Assembly: GCA_900553805.1 (NCBI GenBank)
Contig: USEU01000020.1
Coordinates: 1 to 33,020 of the forward strand
From: an uncultured Eubacteriales bacterium
Lineage (GTDB): Bacteria > Bacillota > Clostridia > Oscillospirales > Oscillospiraceae
Reading direction: 5' to 3'
Length of the DNA: 33,020 bases
The notes beneath the pieces were generated by a model, which saw only the letters and a program-made list of their open reading frames with translations, was not told the origin of the DNA and ran no database searches. The translations under genes and the position numbers were made by a program. The first letter of the stretch is position 1, and every line of letters starts with the position of its first letter. Of the stretch, positions 1-7,165 are shown piece by piece.

Positions 1-51
1 GTGGGGCAAAAAGACGGCTGCGGCTCGCAGACACAATTGCGCGGTGTTGCC
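1..51 (+). repeat. Right end of a short inverted-repeat element (MITE-like), cut by the window edge
   Basis: These 51 bases match the last 51 bases of the complete element at 29970-30188 with one difference (T instead of G at position 25). The copy ends in GCGGTGTTGCC, followed by one base and TA, the same arrangement as at the other visible ends. It has the same orientation as the two other copies in the window. No coding function is visible. Confidence 0.88.
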
Positions 52-126
52 TTAGCATAACAGGGATCCCTTTTCATAGGCTCTTTTGTATCACTCGGTC
101 AACGAGTGGTTTTTCTTTCTGCAAAA

Positions 127-161
127 AGCCCAGCAATGCGGCAATTCCGCACTGCTGGGCT
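127..161. terminator. Bidirectional intrinsic terminator
   Basis: Two 15-base arms (127-141 and 147-161) pair with one mismatch around a 5-base loop. On the minus strand the stem is followed by TTTTT, so it can end the small gene at 179-403. On the plus strand the following sequence is also T-rich. Bases 52-126 hold no other recognised feature. Confidence 0.7.
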
Positions 162-178
162 GTGTTTTGTTGTTTTTA

Positions 179-403
179 CTACATCGGTCCGTGCCAGGGT
201 GTCAGCATTTCCACAAGGTATTGCAGCACCTCCTCGGGGGTTGGGCGGTTGGTTTGGGTGGGGATCTTGGCCCATTCCTTTGCCGCCTCTGCGGATGCGC
301 AAAGGAGGGCTTCTTCTATGGCGCTCTGCATTTGCGCGTACACGATCTCCGGCGTTGTGCCGTATTTGCTTGCGACCCTGCTGACGATCTCCCCAAAATT
401 CAT
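179..403 (-). CDS. Small Spo0A C-terminal-domain-like protein
   Basis: This 74-residue protein resembles the DNA-binding C-terminal region of the sporulation regulator Spo0A. Its stretch ASKYGTTPEIV followed by AIEEAL matches the AKKYNTTP...AIRHAIEVAW region of Spo0A helix-turn-helix proteins, and it ends in a PTPEEVLQYLVEML segment. Short stand-alone proteins of this kind are common in gut Clostridia. It has no receiver domain, so it is not Spo0A itself. The ribosome site is weak, which leaves the start less certain. A terminator lies just downstream, and an inverted repeat lies upstream that resembles the sites around the promoter of the neighbouring XRE gene. Its function is unknown; a small DNA-binding role is inferred. 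Confidence 0.6.
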   Translation of the reverse strand: MNFGEIVSRVASKYGTTPEIVYAQMQSAIEEALLCASAEAAKEWAKIPTQTNRPTPEEVLQYLVEMLTPWHGPM

Positions 404-416
404 GGCATCCGACTCT

Positions 417-454
417 TTCTAAAGAATTTAAATTTATTCTTTAGAACTAAATAA
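417..454. promoter_or_regulatory. Operator-like inverted repeat upstream of the small Spo0A-C-like gene
   Basis: Two perfect 11-base arms, TTCTAAAGAAT (417-427) and ATTCTTTAGAA (436-446), surround an 8-base AT centre. The right part, TTTAGAACTAAATAA, resembles the TTTAGAACGAATAAT site at 946-960 by the XRE promoter. The repeat sits 14 bases upstream of the start codon at 403, where a repressor could act. The rest of 455-615 has no gene I can support. Confidence 0.45.
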
Positions 455-615
455 CACATTTTCGAAGGAATGTAAAGTCCCATTTTTCGACATCCTTCGA
501 CCTGCGTTGGCATAAAAATGAAAGGGCCTGAGCGGCAAGCTCTGTGAGACTTTGGGGGCATGTAGGGAAGGACTAAAACAACGCTTCTGGTTGGAAAATA
601 GAAAAACTAATTTTC

Positions 616-933
616 TTAATCCGAAATATATGCCTTGATGGCTCGGATGCACCGGCGCTGCTCCTGGGGCGGCAGCTTCTTGATGGCCTGGGCCAGCTCG
701 CTGGTGACGCCCTCGACGGAGTGGACCGCCACATCCACCAGCAGACTATCCGCCGAAACGTCCAATGCGTTAGCGATGGCGACGAACTTATCCAGCTTCA
801 CGGTCTTCAGCCCTCGCTCGATCACACTAATGTGGGTGGGGCTCAGTTCCACAAGGGCCGCCAGATCCTCCTGGGTCAGCTTCTTCGCCTCTCTTGCCTC
901 TTTGATCCGCAGTCCAACCGCCTTCATGTCCAT
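616..933 (-). CDS. XRE-family helix-turn-helix transcriptional regulator
   Basis: This 105-residue protein has an N-terminal HTH_XRE domain at about residues 8-62 (LRIKEAREAKKLTQEDLA, then LSPTHISVIERG and KLDKFVAIANALDVSADSLL), the lambda Cro/cI fold. The C-terminal part (about 70-105, ending IRAIKAYISD) is short and helical, with no sensor domain. The ATG at 933 follows an AAGAGGGTG ribosome site five bases upstream. Paired inverted sites around its own promoter suggest autorepression, and a related site precedes the small gene at 179-403. The target genes cannot be determined beyond this inference. Confidence 0.85.
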   Translation of the reverse strand: MDMKAVGLRIKEAREAKKLTQEDLAALVELSPTHISVIERGLKTVKLDKFVAIANALDVSADSLLVDVAVHSVEGVTSELAQAIKKLPPQEQRRCIRAIKAYISD

Positions 934-948
934 CGCAGCACCCTCTTT

Positions 949-1026
949 AGAACGAATAATAGGTCTGTGAATATTATATCCGCCATCTGCCCCCTATACA
1001 GAATCTATAAAGCTATCATTCGTTCT
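949..1026 (-). promoter_or_regulatory. XRE gene promoter bracketed by inverted 14-base sites
   Basis: On the minus strand a perfect TATAAT lies at 978-973 with only a weak -35. AGAACGAATAATAG (949-962) and CTATCATTCGTTCT (1013-1026) are reverse complements at 13 of 14 positions. One site lies just downstream of the -10 and the other upstream of the -35, as expected for autorepression or looping by the XRE protein. Confidence 0.6.
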
Positions 1027-1090
1027 TTGGACCGAATCCCGCAACAAATAATTCCATGGGCCCCAGCCGGTCACGTGGTCAAGCGCGCAG

Positions 1091-1126
1091 AAAAAATGCC
1101 GCAAGAAACAGCATTCTCGCGGCATT
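1091..1126 (-). terminator. Intrinsic terminator after the LacI-type regulator
   Basis: Arms 1095-1107 and 1114-1126 form a 13-base stem with one G-U pair. On the minus strand the stem runs into a T tract (A run 1091-1096 on the plus strand). It lies 12 bases after the regulator's stop codon and is the likely end of the whole opp-esterase-regulator unit. Confidence 0.75.
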
Positions 1127-1138
1127 CTTATTTACAGA

Positions 1139-2173
1139 TCACAGGGGCAGCGGCCTGAATCGCATGTTCTCCGGGATGACGATCTCGTTGTTGGTAAAGA
1201 GGACCTCCTCCTTTGGCTTTTTCCCCCACACCAGGTACTGGAACAGGATATCCAGGGACAGATCCGTCAGCACCCATGGCTGGTGGGTGACCATGGCATC
1301 CACCGTATGCTCCTCCAGGTACTTCTCCATCTCCGAAACACGGTTGGTTGAAATGACGTGCAGGGGCTTAGGATGCTCCTTGACGGCCCGCATAGAGCCG
1401 AAAGCACTGGCCACATTCACCACCAGCAGGTCCAGCTCAGGGTTCTCCAGCAGGATCTTCTTCACCGCGGTATAGGTGCTCACGTCGTCCTCGTCGCAGA
1501 CAGCCTGGGCAACCAGACGGATGCCGGGGCAATTTTCCGTCAGCCGATCCACAAAGCCCTGGAGCCGCTGCTCATGGGCCATAGCGGACAGTGCGCCGGT
1601 AACGATGCCCACAGTTCCCCTGCCTCCAAGGGTCAGGCGGACGACACCCGCGATTGTCTGGCCGTTGCGGTAGTAGTCGCAGCCCACAAAGGCGAGGCGC
1701 TGGCTTTCCGGCAGGTCATGCTCATAGGTGACCACCACAATGCCCCGCTGGCTCAGCTCATTGATCCGCCGTTCCACCTCCGGCTGGGGGATGGGGCTCA
1801 TGGCAATGCCGGCAACGCCCTCGGCCTCCAGTTCGTCTATGGCCTTCAGCAGCTCCTGCACATTTCTGTCCGCATAGGCACGCCGCAGGACGGTGATGCT
1901 GTACTCCGCGAACTCCTCCGTCTTCTGCACCAGCGCACGGTTCAGGGAAGTATGGCCGTTGAGCTCCGCCGGGAGAATAAAGCCGAACTTCAGGTCCTTT
2001 TTCATCACAGCCAGCCCCCGGCCGGTGATGCTGGGGGTGTAGTTCATCTTTTCCGCGATCAGACGGATGCGCTCCGCCGTGCGGGGGCTGACGCCGCCCC
2101 GATTGTTGAGCACCCGGTCAACGGTGCCCCGGGAGACGTTTGCCATACTGGCAATATCTTTGATCGTTACCAT
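1139..2173 (-). CDS. LacI-family transcriptional regulator
   Basis: This regulator has 344 residues. The N-terminal LacI helix-turn-helix (TIKDIASMANVSRGTVDRVL, residues 3-22) is followed by the hinge segment YTPSITGRGLAV and a periplasmic-binding-protein-like sensor domain starting near FGFILP. The recognition helix reads TVDRVLNNRGGV rather than the more usual TVSRVL, a known variant. The ATG at 2173 is preferred: the GTG nine bases upstream lies inside AGAGGTGA, which makes a well-spaced ribosome site for the ATG. It is the last gene of the minus-strand unit, after two hydrolase-family genes. It probably controls the opp and MATE promoters through the CGTGCACG-type palindromes at 9807-10297. 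The inducer is unknown; sugars or glycosides are typical for the family. Confidence 0.9.
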   Translation of the reverse strand: MVTIKDIASMANVSRGTVDRVLNNRGGVSPRTAERIRLIAEKMNYTPSITGRGLAVMKKDLKFGFILPAELNGHTSLNRALVQKTEEFAEYSITVLRRAYADRNVQELLKAIDELEAEGVAGIAMSPIPQPEVERRINELSQRGIVVVTYEHDLPESQRLAFVGCDYYRNGQTIAGVVRLTLGGRGTVGIVTGALSAMAHEQRLQGFVDRLTENCPGIRLVAQAVCDEDDVSTYTAVKKILLENPELDLLVVNVASAFGSMRAVKEHPKPLHVISTNRVSEMEKYLEEHTVDAMVTHQPWVLTDLSLDILFQYLVWGKKPKEEVLFTNNEIVIPENMRFRPLPL

Positions 2174-2215
2174 AGGCTTCACCTCTATGCCGCAATATGC
2201 CCTGCCCTTGGTCTG

Positions 2216-2250
2216 GGGGCAGCCGCCGGAAAGGGGGAGGCGGCTGCCCC
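2216..2250 (-). other. Stem-loop between the hydrolase gene and the LacI-type regulator gene
   Basis: Perfect 12-base arms GGGGCAGCCGCC (2216-2227) and GGCGGCTGCCCC (2239-2250) enclose an 11-base loop. No T run follows on the minus strand, so it looks like an mRNA-stabilising or processing hairpin, or a weak attenuator, rather than a full terminator. It may lower regulator output relative to the upstream genes. Confidence 0.6.
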
Positions 2251-2309
2251 GTCAAAGCAAAGAAAACAGAGCGCCAGGAATGTGCCGGATCTTCCGACGG
2301 AGAAAATGG

Positions 2310-3392
2310 TTATTTATCCCGGACCTGGTTCATCATCCAGGACATGATACCGAATTCATCGTGATAGGTGGGGATCCAGCAGGTATGGTTCCAGCCGAAG
2401 CGGGCCTCCAGGGGCATATCCGGGATGATGCCGATGCCGTACTTTGCCAGATCCTCCGGGGAGAACAGGGTCAGATGGGCATCCTGGTTGCCCGCATCCC
2501 GCAGGGCAAGCACCGCGTCCACCAGGTATTTATGACGGTACAGGGTATGGTCAATGTAGGAGGCCGCGACCCAGATCTTGGCATGGGTCAGGCCGCACAG
2601 AATATGGAAGGTCTCCGGCGTCATGGTGGGGCACACGGGCACTGCGGCGGCAAACAGGTCGCTGCCCACGCTCATGGCCCGCAGGGTCCCGCCGCCGCCC
2701 ATGGAAAGGCCGGTGACGTAGACACGCCTTGGGTTGGCCTTACCGGCGGCGATCATGCCCCGGATCACGTCGCACACCCGGGCCAGGGTCTCCCTGTCCC
2801 AGCCGGTGGCGTTGAAGCTGTTGTAGAAGGTCTGCTTCTTAAAGGCCTCCAGCTGTTCCTTGGTGGGCTCCGGCTGGTTGGCCTGGGGAGCCATGACATA
2901 GCAGTCCGGGTATCGCTCGGCCAGGAAGGTGGGGCCGAAGCAGCCCACCAGCTGCTTCCAGTTGTCGGTGCCGCCTTCTCCGCCGCCGTGAAGGAACAGG
3001 ATCAGAGGCCTTGCCCCCTCCCCCGCCGGCTCATAGAGCCGATAGCGGATGCCGTTTTCCTCCACCGGGCGGAAATCATCCGCCCAGAGAGTCTTTACCT
3101 GCCGCGCCTCCTTGGCGGTGAAGGTCTCGCCGTCGATCTTCAGCTCATAGGGAGCCTGGCTGGAGAAGGGAGCGACATGAACGGTCAGCAGCCCATTCTC
3201 CCAGCATACATCCTGTACACCATCTGCCATCCGGCCGGTCTGCGTGGCAAGGAAGCAATCGATGGAGGTATCCAGATAGTTTCCGCTGATGGAGATTTTT
3301 TCTTTTTTCACCGGGGCGTCGCTTTCAAACTGGAAGGCATAAACCTCCTGCCCCTGATTGCCCACGCGGGTAAGAACAGTCATATTTTTCAT
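2310..3392 (-). CDS. Alpha/beta-hydrolase esterase with N-terminal accessory domain
   Basis: This 360-residue protein has a beta-rich N-terminal region (about 1-105) followed by an alpha/beta-hydrolase domain of the carboxylesterase/PHB-depolymerase type. The oxyanion segment FLHGGGEGG is at about 133-141. The nucleophile elbow GLSMG places Ser230. Candidate acid and base are Asp281 (SYIDH) and His336 (GWNHTCW). There is no signal peptide, so it probably acts in the cytoplasm on small esters delivered by the Opp importer. It starts 3 bases after the preceding gene, with a GGGGGAA ribosome site inside that gene's end. Substrate is unknown; acetyl or hydroxycinnamoyl esters of plant saccharides are possible, and a peptidase role is less likely. 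Confidence 0.8.
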   Translation of the reverse strand: MKNMTVLTRVGNQGQEVYAFQFESDAPVKKEKISISGNYLDTSIDCFLATQTGRMADGVQDVCWENGLLTVHVAPFSSQAPYELKIDGETFTAKEARQVKTLWADDFRPVEENGIRYRLYEPAGEGARPLILFLHGGGEGGTDNWKQLVGCFGPTFLAERYPDCYVMAPQANQPEPTKEQLEAFKKQTFYNSFNATGWDRETLARVCDVIRGMIAAGKANPRRVYVTGLSMGGGGTLRAMSVGSDLFAAAVPVCPTMTPETFHILCGLTHAKIWVAASYIDHTLYRHKYLVDAVLALRDAGNQDAHLTLFSPEDLAKYGIGIIPDMPLEARFGWNHTCWIPTYHDEFGIMSWMMNQVRDK

Positions 3393-3395
3393 TGC

Positions 3396-4277
3396 TTATT
3401 CCCCCGGCAGAATGGCCCTGCGCTTCAGCGGAAGCAGCTTGTCCAGCGCGATCTCGATGTAGTCGTTCCACATGCGGAAATCGTGATCGTATCCTTCCGC
3501 ACAAATATATTTTACATTATATCCCAGCTGGCCCAGAATTTCCACATCTTTTTCAACTCTCCAGCGAATAAATTCCTTGCTGCCGCAGGCCAGAATGAAG
3601 TCGCACAGCGCGTCCCCCTGCTCCTTGTGGCGCTTGGCGGCGGCATAAACGTTGAACCGGGAGTCGGGAATGTCCTCCGGCTTGGGGAAGGTGGTGGTGT
3701 AGAGCTTGAAGTCTTCCAGGAAATGCCGGGAAGTCATTTCCTCCTGAAGCTTGGCGGTATCCAGGGTCATGCCGATGCCGCCGGAGATATCCACACAGGC
3801 GGCGTACAGGTCCGGCCGCAGCAGCGCCGCGCCCAGCACGGCATTGCCGCCCATGGCGTAGCCCATGATAAAGTTATCCTCCCGCTTGGGCGATGAGGCA
3901 AACAGGGTCTGAATGACCACCGGCAGCTCCTCGGTGAGGAAGGTGTGATAGCACACGCCGTACTCTGTGTCCAGTCCAAAGCTGTTGGAGATATCCGGGG
4001 TGACCAGCATCACATGGTTGCGCTGGGCAAACAGCTCTGCGTTGGTATAGCGGTAGGTCAGGGAATCGTCGTCTCCGCCGCCGTGCACCAGGTAGACCGT
4101 CTGGAACTTCATACCGGGGACATAGGGCGTCTTTTTCCCCGCGCCGGGGACGGTATGGTGGTGCCGCCTGGAGTGGGATTCATCGAAATAGCTGTATTCA
4201 TCCGTGGGATAGGCCACGGTTATATCCACATAATGGCCAATGGCCTGGCTGCGGTAGTTGAAGCGAAGCAAACCCAT
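3396..4277 (-). CDS. Esterase-D-like protein lacking the catalytic serine
   Basis: This 293-residue member of the esterase family (Pfam Esterase, feruloyl/acetyl-xylan esterase type) is clearly related to the product of 11720-12580. It shares PYVPGMKFQTVYLVHGGG, the FLTEELP segment and a final DHDFRMW box. The nucleophile elbow reads GYAMGG, with Ala141 (codon GCC at 3857-3855) where the paralogue has Ser129 in GLSMGS. The usual Asp of the CGTEDF-type segment is Glu in CGSKEF. The frame is intact over its full length, so this is not simple decay. It may bind the ligand, act as a partner of the active esterases, or use different chemistry. A GGAGGA ribosome site precedes the ATG by eight bases. 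No signal peptide is visible. Confidence 0.85.
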   Translation of the reverse strand: MGLLRFNYRSQAIGHYVDITVAYPTDEYSYFDESHSRRHHHTVPGAGKKTPYVPGMKFQTVYLVHGGGDDDSLTYRYTNAELFAQRNHVMLVTPDISNSFGLDTEYGVCYHTFLTEELPVVIQTLFASSPKREDNFIMGYAMGGNAVLGAALLRPDLYAACVDISGGIGMTLDTAKLQEEMTSRHFLEDFKLYTTTFPKPEDIPDSRFNVYAAAKRHKEQGDALCDFILACGSKEFIRWRVEKDVEILGQLGYNVKYICAEGYDHDFRMWNDYIEIALDKLLPLKRRAILPGE

Positions 4278-4310
4278 TTATTAAGTCCTCCTTTTTGGGA
4301 TGTGGCACAG

Positions 4311-4335
4311 CGCCACGGGGAGAGCCCCCGTGGCG
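4311..4335 (-). other. Stem-loop between oppF and the serine-less esterase gene
   Basis: Perfect 10-base arms CGCCACGGGG (4311-4320) and CCCCGTGGCG (4326-4335) enclose a 5-base loop. There is no T tract, so it is probably an mRNA stability or processing element that partly separates transporter and hydrolase expression. Confidence 0.6.
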
Positions 4336-4344
4336 GCATAAGTC

Positions 4345-5301
4345 TTACAGGTTGTTGATCTCCTTGGCCCGGCAGCAGGAAACAAAATGGCCGGGAAGAA
4401 GCTCCTCCAGATGCTGCGGCTGATGGCACTGGTCGCAGGCGTAGGGGCAGCGGGCGGCAAATCGGCAGCCCGGCTTGGGATCGATGGGAGACACCACCTC
4501 GCCCTGAAGCAGGATGCGCTTCTGGGGATTGTGGATATCCGTGGAGGGAATGGCGGAAAGCAGCGCCTTGGTATACGGGTGCAGCGGGCTGATGAAGAGC
4601 TGCTTGGAGGGGGCGGTTTCCACCAACTGGCCCAGATACATGACGCAGATATTATGGGAAATATGCCGCACCACGGAAAGGTCGTGGGTGATGAACAGGA
4701 AGGTCAGGCCATGCTCCTGCTGCAGCTGCTTGATGAGGTTCAGGATCTGCGCCTGGATGGACACATCCAGGGCGGAGACCGGCTCGTCGCACACCACAAA
4801 CTTGGGATTCAGCGCCAGGGCGCGGGCAATGCCCACCCGCTGCCGCCGCCCGCCGTCCAGCTCATGGGGATAGGCCATTGCCAGCCGCTGGGCGATACCG
4901 GCCTGATCCATCAGGCGGCGGGTCTCCGCCTCGATCTCGCTCTTTTTAAAGCGGCCGGACAGCAGCAGCGGCTCCCGGATGGTTTCCTGGATGGTCATGC
5001 GGGGGTTCAGAGAAGAAAACGGGTCCTGGAAGATGATCTGCATATCCTCCCGCAGCTGGCGCAGCTTCTTGCCGCTGACCTGAGTCACATCCTCCCCCTG
5101 GAAGAAGATCTTGCCGCCGGTGCTCTCCTGCAAATGGATGATGGTCCGGCCCAGGGTGGACTTTCCGCAGCCGGACTCGCCCACCACGCCCATGGTGGTG
5201 CCCCGCTCGATTTTGAAAGAGACGTCGTCCACCGCATGAAGCTTGCCTCTGGGGGTATCAAAATACTTTTTCAGATGTTCAACTTCAATAATTGCCGCCA
5301 T
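4345..5301 (-). CDS. oppF: Oligopeptide-type ABC importer ATP-binding subunit OppF
   Basis: This 318-residue ATPase is one of two nucleotide-binding subunits of the Opp/Dpp-type importer. The Walker A motif GESGCGKST, Q-loop IIFQDPFSSLNP, Walker B FVVCDEP and switch His in LFITHDLS are all present. The ABC signature reads ELDGGRRQR instead of the usual SGGQ, with Asp for Ser. The C-terminal Opp domain has a cysteine cluster (RCPYACDQC, then SCC), as in family members that may bind an iron-sulfur centre. The ATG at 5301 follows AAGGAGT by seven bases and lies two bases after the oppD stop, so the genes are translationally close. It is the last transporter gene before the hydrolase genes. Confidence 0.9.
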   Translation of the reverse strand: MAAIIEVEHLKKYFDTPRGKLHAVDDVSFKIERGTTMGVVGESGCGKSTLGRTIIHLQESTGGKIFFQGEDVTQVSGKKLRQLREDMQIIFQDPFSSLNPRMTIQETIREPLLLSGRFKKSEIEAETRRLMDQAGIAQRLAMAYPHELDGGRRQRVGIARALALNPKFVVCDEPVSALDVSIQAQILNLIKQLQQEHGLTFLFITHDLSVVRHISHNICVMYLGQLVETAPSKQLFISPLHPYTKALLSAIPSTDIHNPQKRILLQGEVVSPIDPKPGCRFAARCPYACDQCHQPQHLEELLPGHFVSCCRAKEINNL

Positions 5302-5303
5302 AA

Positions 5304-6290
5304 TCAGGACTCCTTTTTCTCGGTGCAATTCAGGCAACGGACGAAATGGCCGGGGCGAACTTCTACCATTTCCGGCGCTTTCTCACCGCACGGCTGGGTG
5401 CATTTGGAGCAGCGGGGATGGAAATGGCAGCCGGAGGGCAGGTCTGCCGGGTTGGGCGGCATACCGGGAATGGAATCAAGCCACTCCACATCCTCGTGGA
5501 TCTTGGGAATGGAACCGAACAGGCCCACGGTGTAGGGATGGGTGGGATAATCGAAAATCTCCTCCTTGGTGCCGTATTCGATGATCTCACCGGCGTACAC
5601 CACGGCCACCCGGTCGCAGACCTCCGCCACGACGCCGAGATCGTGGGTGATGAGGATCATGGAGGTATTCTGCTTTTCCTTCAGCGCCTTGATCATATCC
5701 AGAATCTGCGCCTGGATGGTCACGTCCAGGGCGGTGGTCGGCTCATCGGCCAGGATCAGCTCCGGGCTGCACGCCAGGGCCATGGCAATGACCACGCGCT
5801 GCTTCATGCCGCCGGAGAACTGATGGGGATAGTCGCCGCTGCGGTCGCCGGGGATGCCCACCAGCTCCAGCATTTGCCGGGCCTTTACGGCAGCCTCGCC
5901 CCTGTTCACCTTTTCGTGGAGCATGATGACTTCCTCGATCTGCTCGCCTACGGTAAACACCGGGTTCAGCGCCGTCATGGGGTCCTGGAAGATCATGGAG
6001 ATCTTCTTGCCCCGGATCTCCTGCATTTTCTTTTCCGGCAGGTGCAGCAGCTCCTGGCCGTCCAGATAGATCTCGCCGCCGCCGATCTTGGCCGGGGGAT
6101 CCGGCAGGATGCGCATGATGGATTTTGCAATGGTGGTCTTGCCCGCGCCGGTCTCGCCCACCAGGCCCAGAGTCTCGCCTCTGCGGACCTCCAGATCAAC
6201 GCCGTTGACTGCGTTGATGATCTCGCCGCCGGCGGTATAGTAGACCCGAAGGTTCTTTACCTGGAGCAGCATATCGTTCTGTTTTTCCAT
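5304..6290 (-). CDS. oppD: Oligopeptide-type ABC importer ATP-binding subunit OppD
   Basis: This 328-residue ATPase is the partner of OppF on the cytoplasmic face of the OppB-OppC channel. It has Walker [11 protein letters not shown]-loop [12 protein letters not shown], a canonical FSGGMKQR signature, Walker B LILADEP and LITHDLG. The C-terminal domain carries [11 protein letters not shown] and a final RCLNC, the cysteine pattern of OppD/DppD proteins. A GAGGAGGGG ribosome site precedes the ATG. The signature is intact here and degenerate in OppF, so one of the two ATP sites is altered. The substrate class cannot be read from the ATPase. Confidence 0.93.
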   Translation of the reverse strand: MEKQNDMLLQVKNLRVYYTAGGEIINAVNGVDLEVRRGETLGLVGETGAGKTTIAKSIMRILPDPPAKIGGGEIYLDGQELLHLPEKKMQEIRGKKISMIFQDPMTALNPVFTVGEQIEEVIMLHEKVNRGEAAVKARQMLELVGIPGDRSGDYPHQFSGGMKQRVVIAMALACSPELILADEPTTALDVTIQAQILDMIKALKEKQNTSMILITHDLGVVAEVCDRVAVVYAGEIIEYGTKEEIFDYPTHPYTVGLFGSIPKIHEDVEWLDSIPGMPPNPADLPSGCHFHPRCSKCTQPCGEKAPEMVEVRPGHFVRCLNCTEKKES

Positions 6291-6303
6291 ATTGGTCCCC
6301 TCC

Positions 6304-7164
6304 TCAGTCCTTCAGCTTGGGATCCAGCGCGTCACGCAGACCGTCGCCCAGCATGTTCAGGGACAGCACCGCCATCATGATCATTACACCGGGGAAGATG
6401 CACAGATGGGGATAGTCACGCAGGTAGTTTCTTCCGGCGGAGAGCATCGCGCCCCACTCCGGCGTGGGCGGCTGTACGCCCAGACCGATGAAGCTGAGCA
6501 TGGCCGCGCCCATGATCGCGCCGGCAATGCCCATGGTGGCCTGCACGATCAGGGGGGACAGGGCGTTGGGCAGCACGTGCTTCCAGATGATGCGGGCATT
6601 GGAGCAGTTGATGGAGGTGGCCGCCTCCAGGTACTCCATCTTTCTGACATTCAGGATAGAGGCTCTCGTCATGCGGGCGTAGCCCGGGATGGAGCTGATG
6701 GAAAGGGCGATGACGCTGTTGGTCAGGCCGGGTCCCAGCGCCGCCGAGATGGCAATGGCCAGCACGATGCCGGGCATCGCCTGGAGCACATCCAGCAGAC
6801 GCATGATGATGTTATCCACTGCCCCGCCGAAATAACCGGCAAGCGCTCCGAAAAAGATTCCGCCAATGGCGGAGATAGCCACGCTGATTAAACCGATTCG
6901 TAGTGAATAACGGCTGCCATAAAGCAAACGGCTGAAAATATCGCGGCCAAGCTCGTCCGTTCCGAACCAGTGCTCAGCGCTGGGGGTAGCGTACCGATTT
7001 TTGAAATCCGCCGCTTCATAGGGATACGGGCTGATGTAAGGTGCCAGCAATGCGAGGATAATCATCACGACAATGATGACCAGGCCAACCATCGCCAGAT
7101 GATTCCGCTTCAGCCGTCCCAGGGTAAGCCAGAATTGGCTGTTCCTTCTTTTCTTTCCGGCCAT
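6304..7164 (-). CDS. oppC: Oligopeptide-type ABC importer permease OppC
   Basis: This 286-residue inner permease has an N-terminal OppC_N helix (about 22-42, MVGLVIIVVMIILALLAPYI), an HWFGTDELGRDIFSRLLYG segment typical of OppC/DppC, and several further membrane helices. The EAA loop (about EYLEAATSINCSNARIIWKH) contacts the ATPases. The start at 7164 is chosen because it follows GAGGGGG, lies one base after the oppB stop (TGATATG), and avoids a long non-conserved extension. It works with OppB as the membrane channel. Confidence 0.92.
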   Translation of the reverse strand: MAGKKRRNSQFWLTLGRLKRNHLAMVGLVIIVVMIILALLAPYISPYPYEAADFKNRYATPSAEHWFGTDELGRDIFSRLLYGSRYSLRIGLISVAISAIGGIFFGALAGYFGGAVDNIIMRLLDVLQAMPGIVLAIAISAALGPGLTNSVIALSISSIPGYARMTRASILNVRKMEYLEAATSINCSNARIIWKHVLPNALSPLIVQATMGIAGAIMGAAMLSFIGLGVQPPTPEWGAMLSAGRNYLRDYPHLCIFPGVMIMMAVLSLNMLGDGLRDALDPKLKD

Positions 7165-7165
7165 A

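Noticed and set aside
2174..2182. GTG start for the LacI-type regulator
   Set aside because: The GTG is part of the AGAGGTGA ribosome site for the ATG at 2173.
2067..3896. A long plus-strand open frame across the hydrolase genes
   Set aside because: It is antisense to two clear hydrolase-family genes, has no family motif, and reflects GC-rich codon bias.
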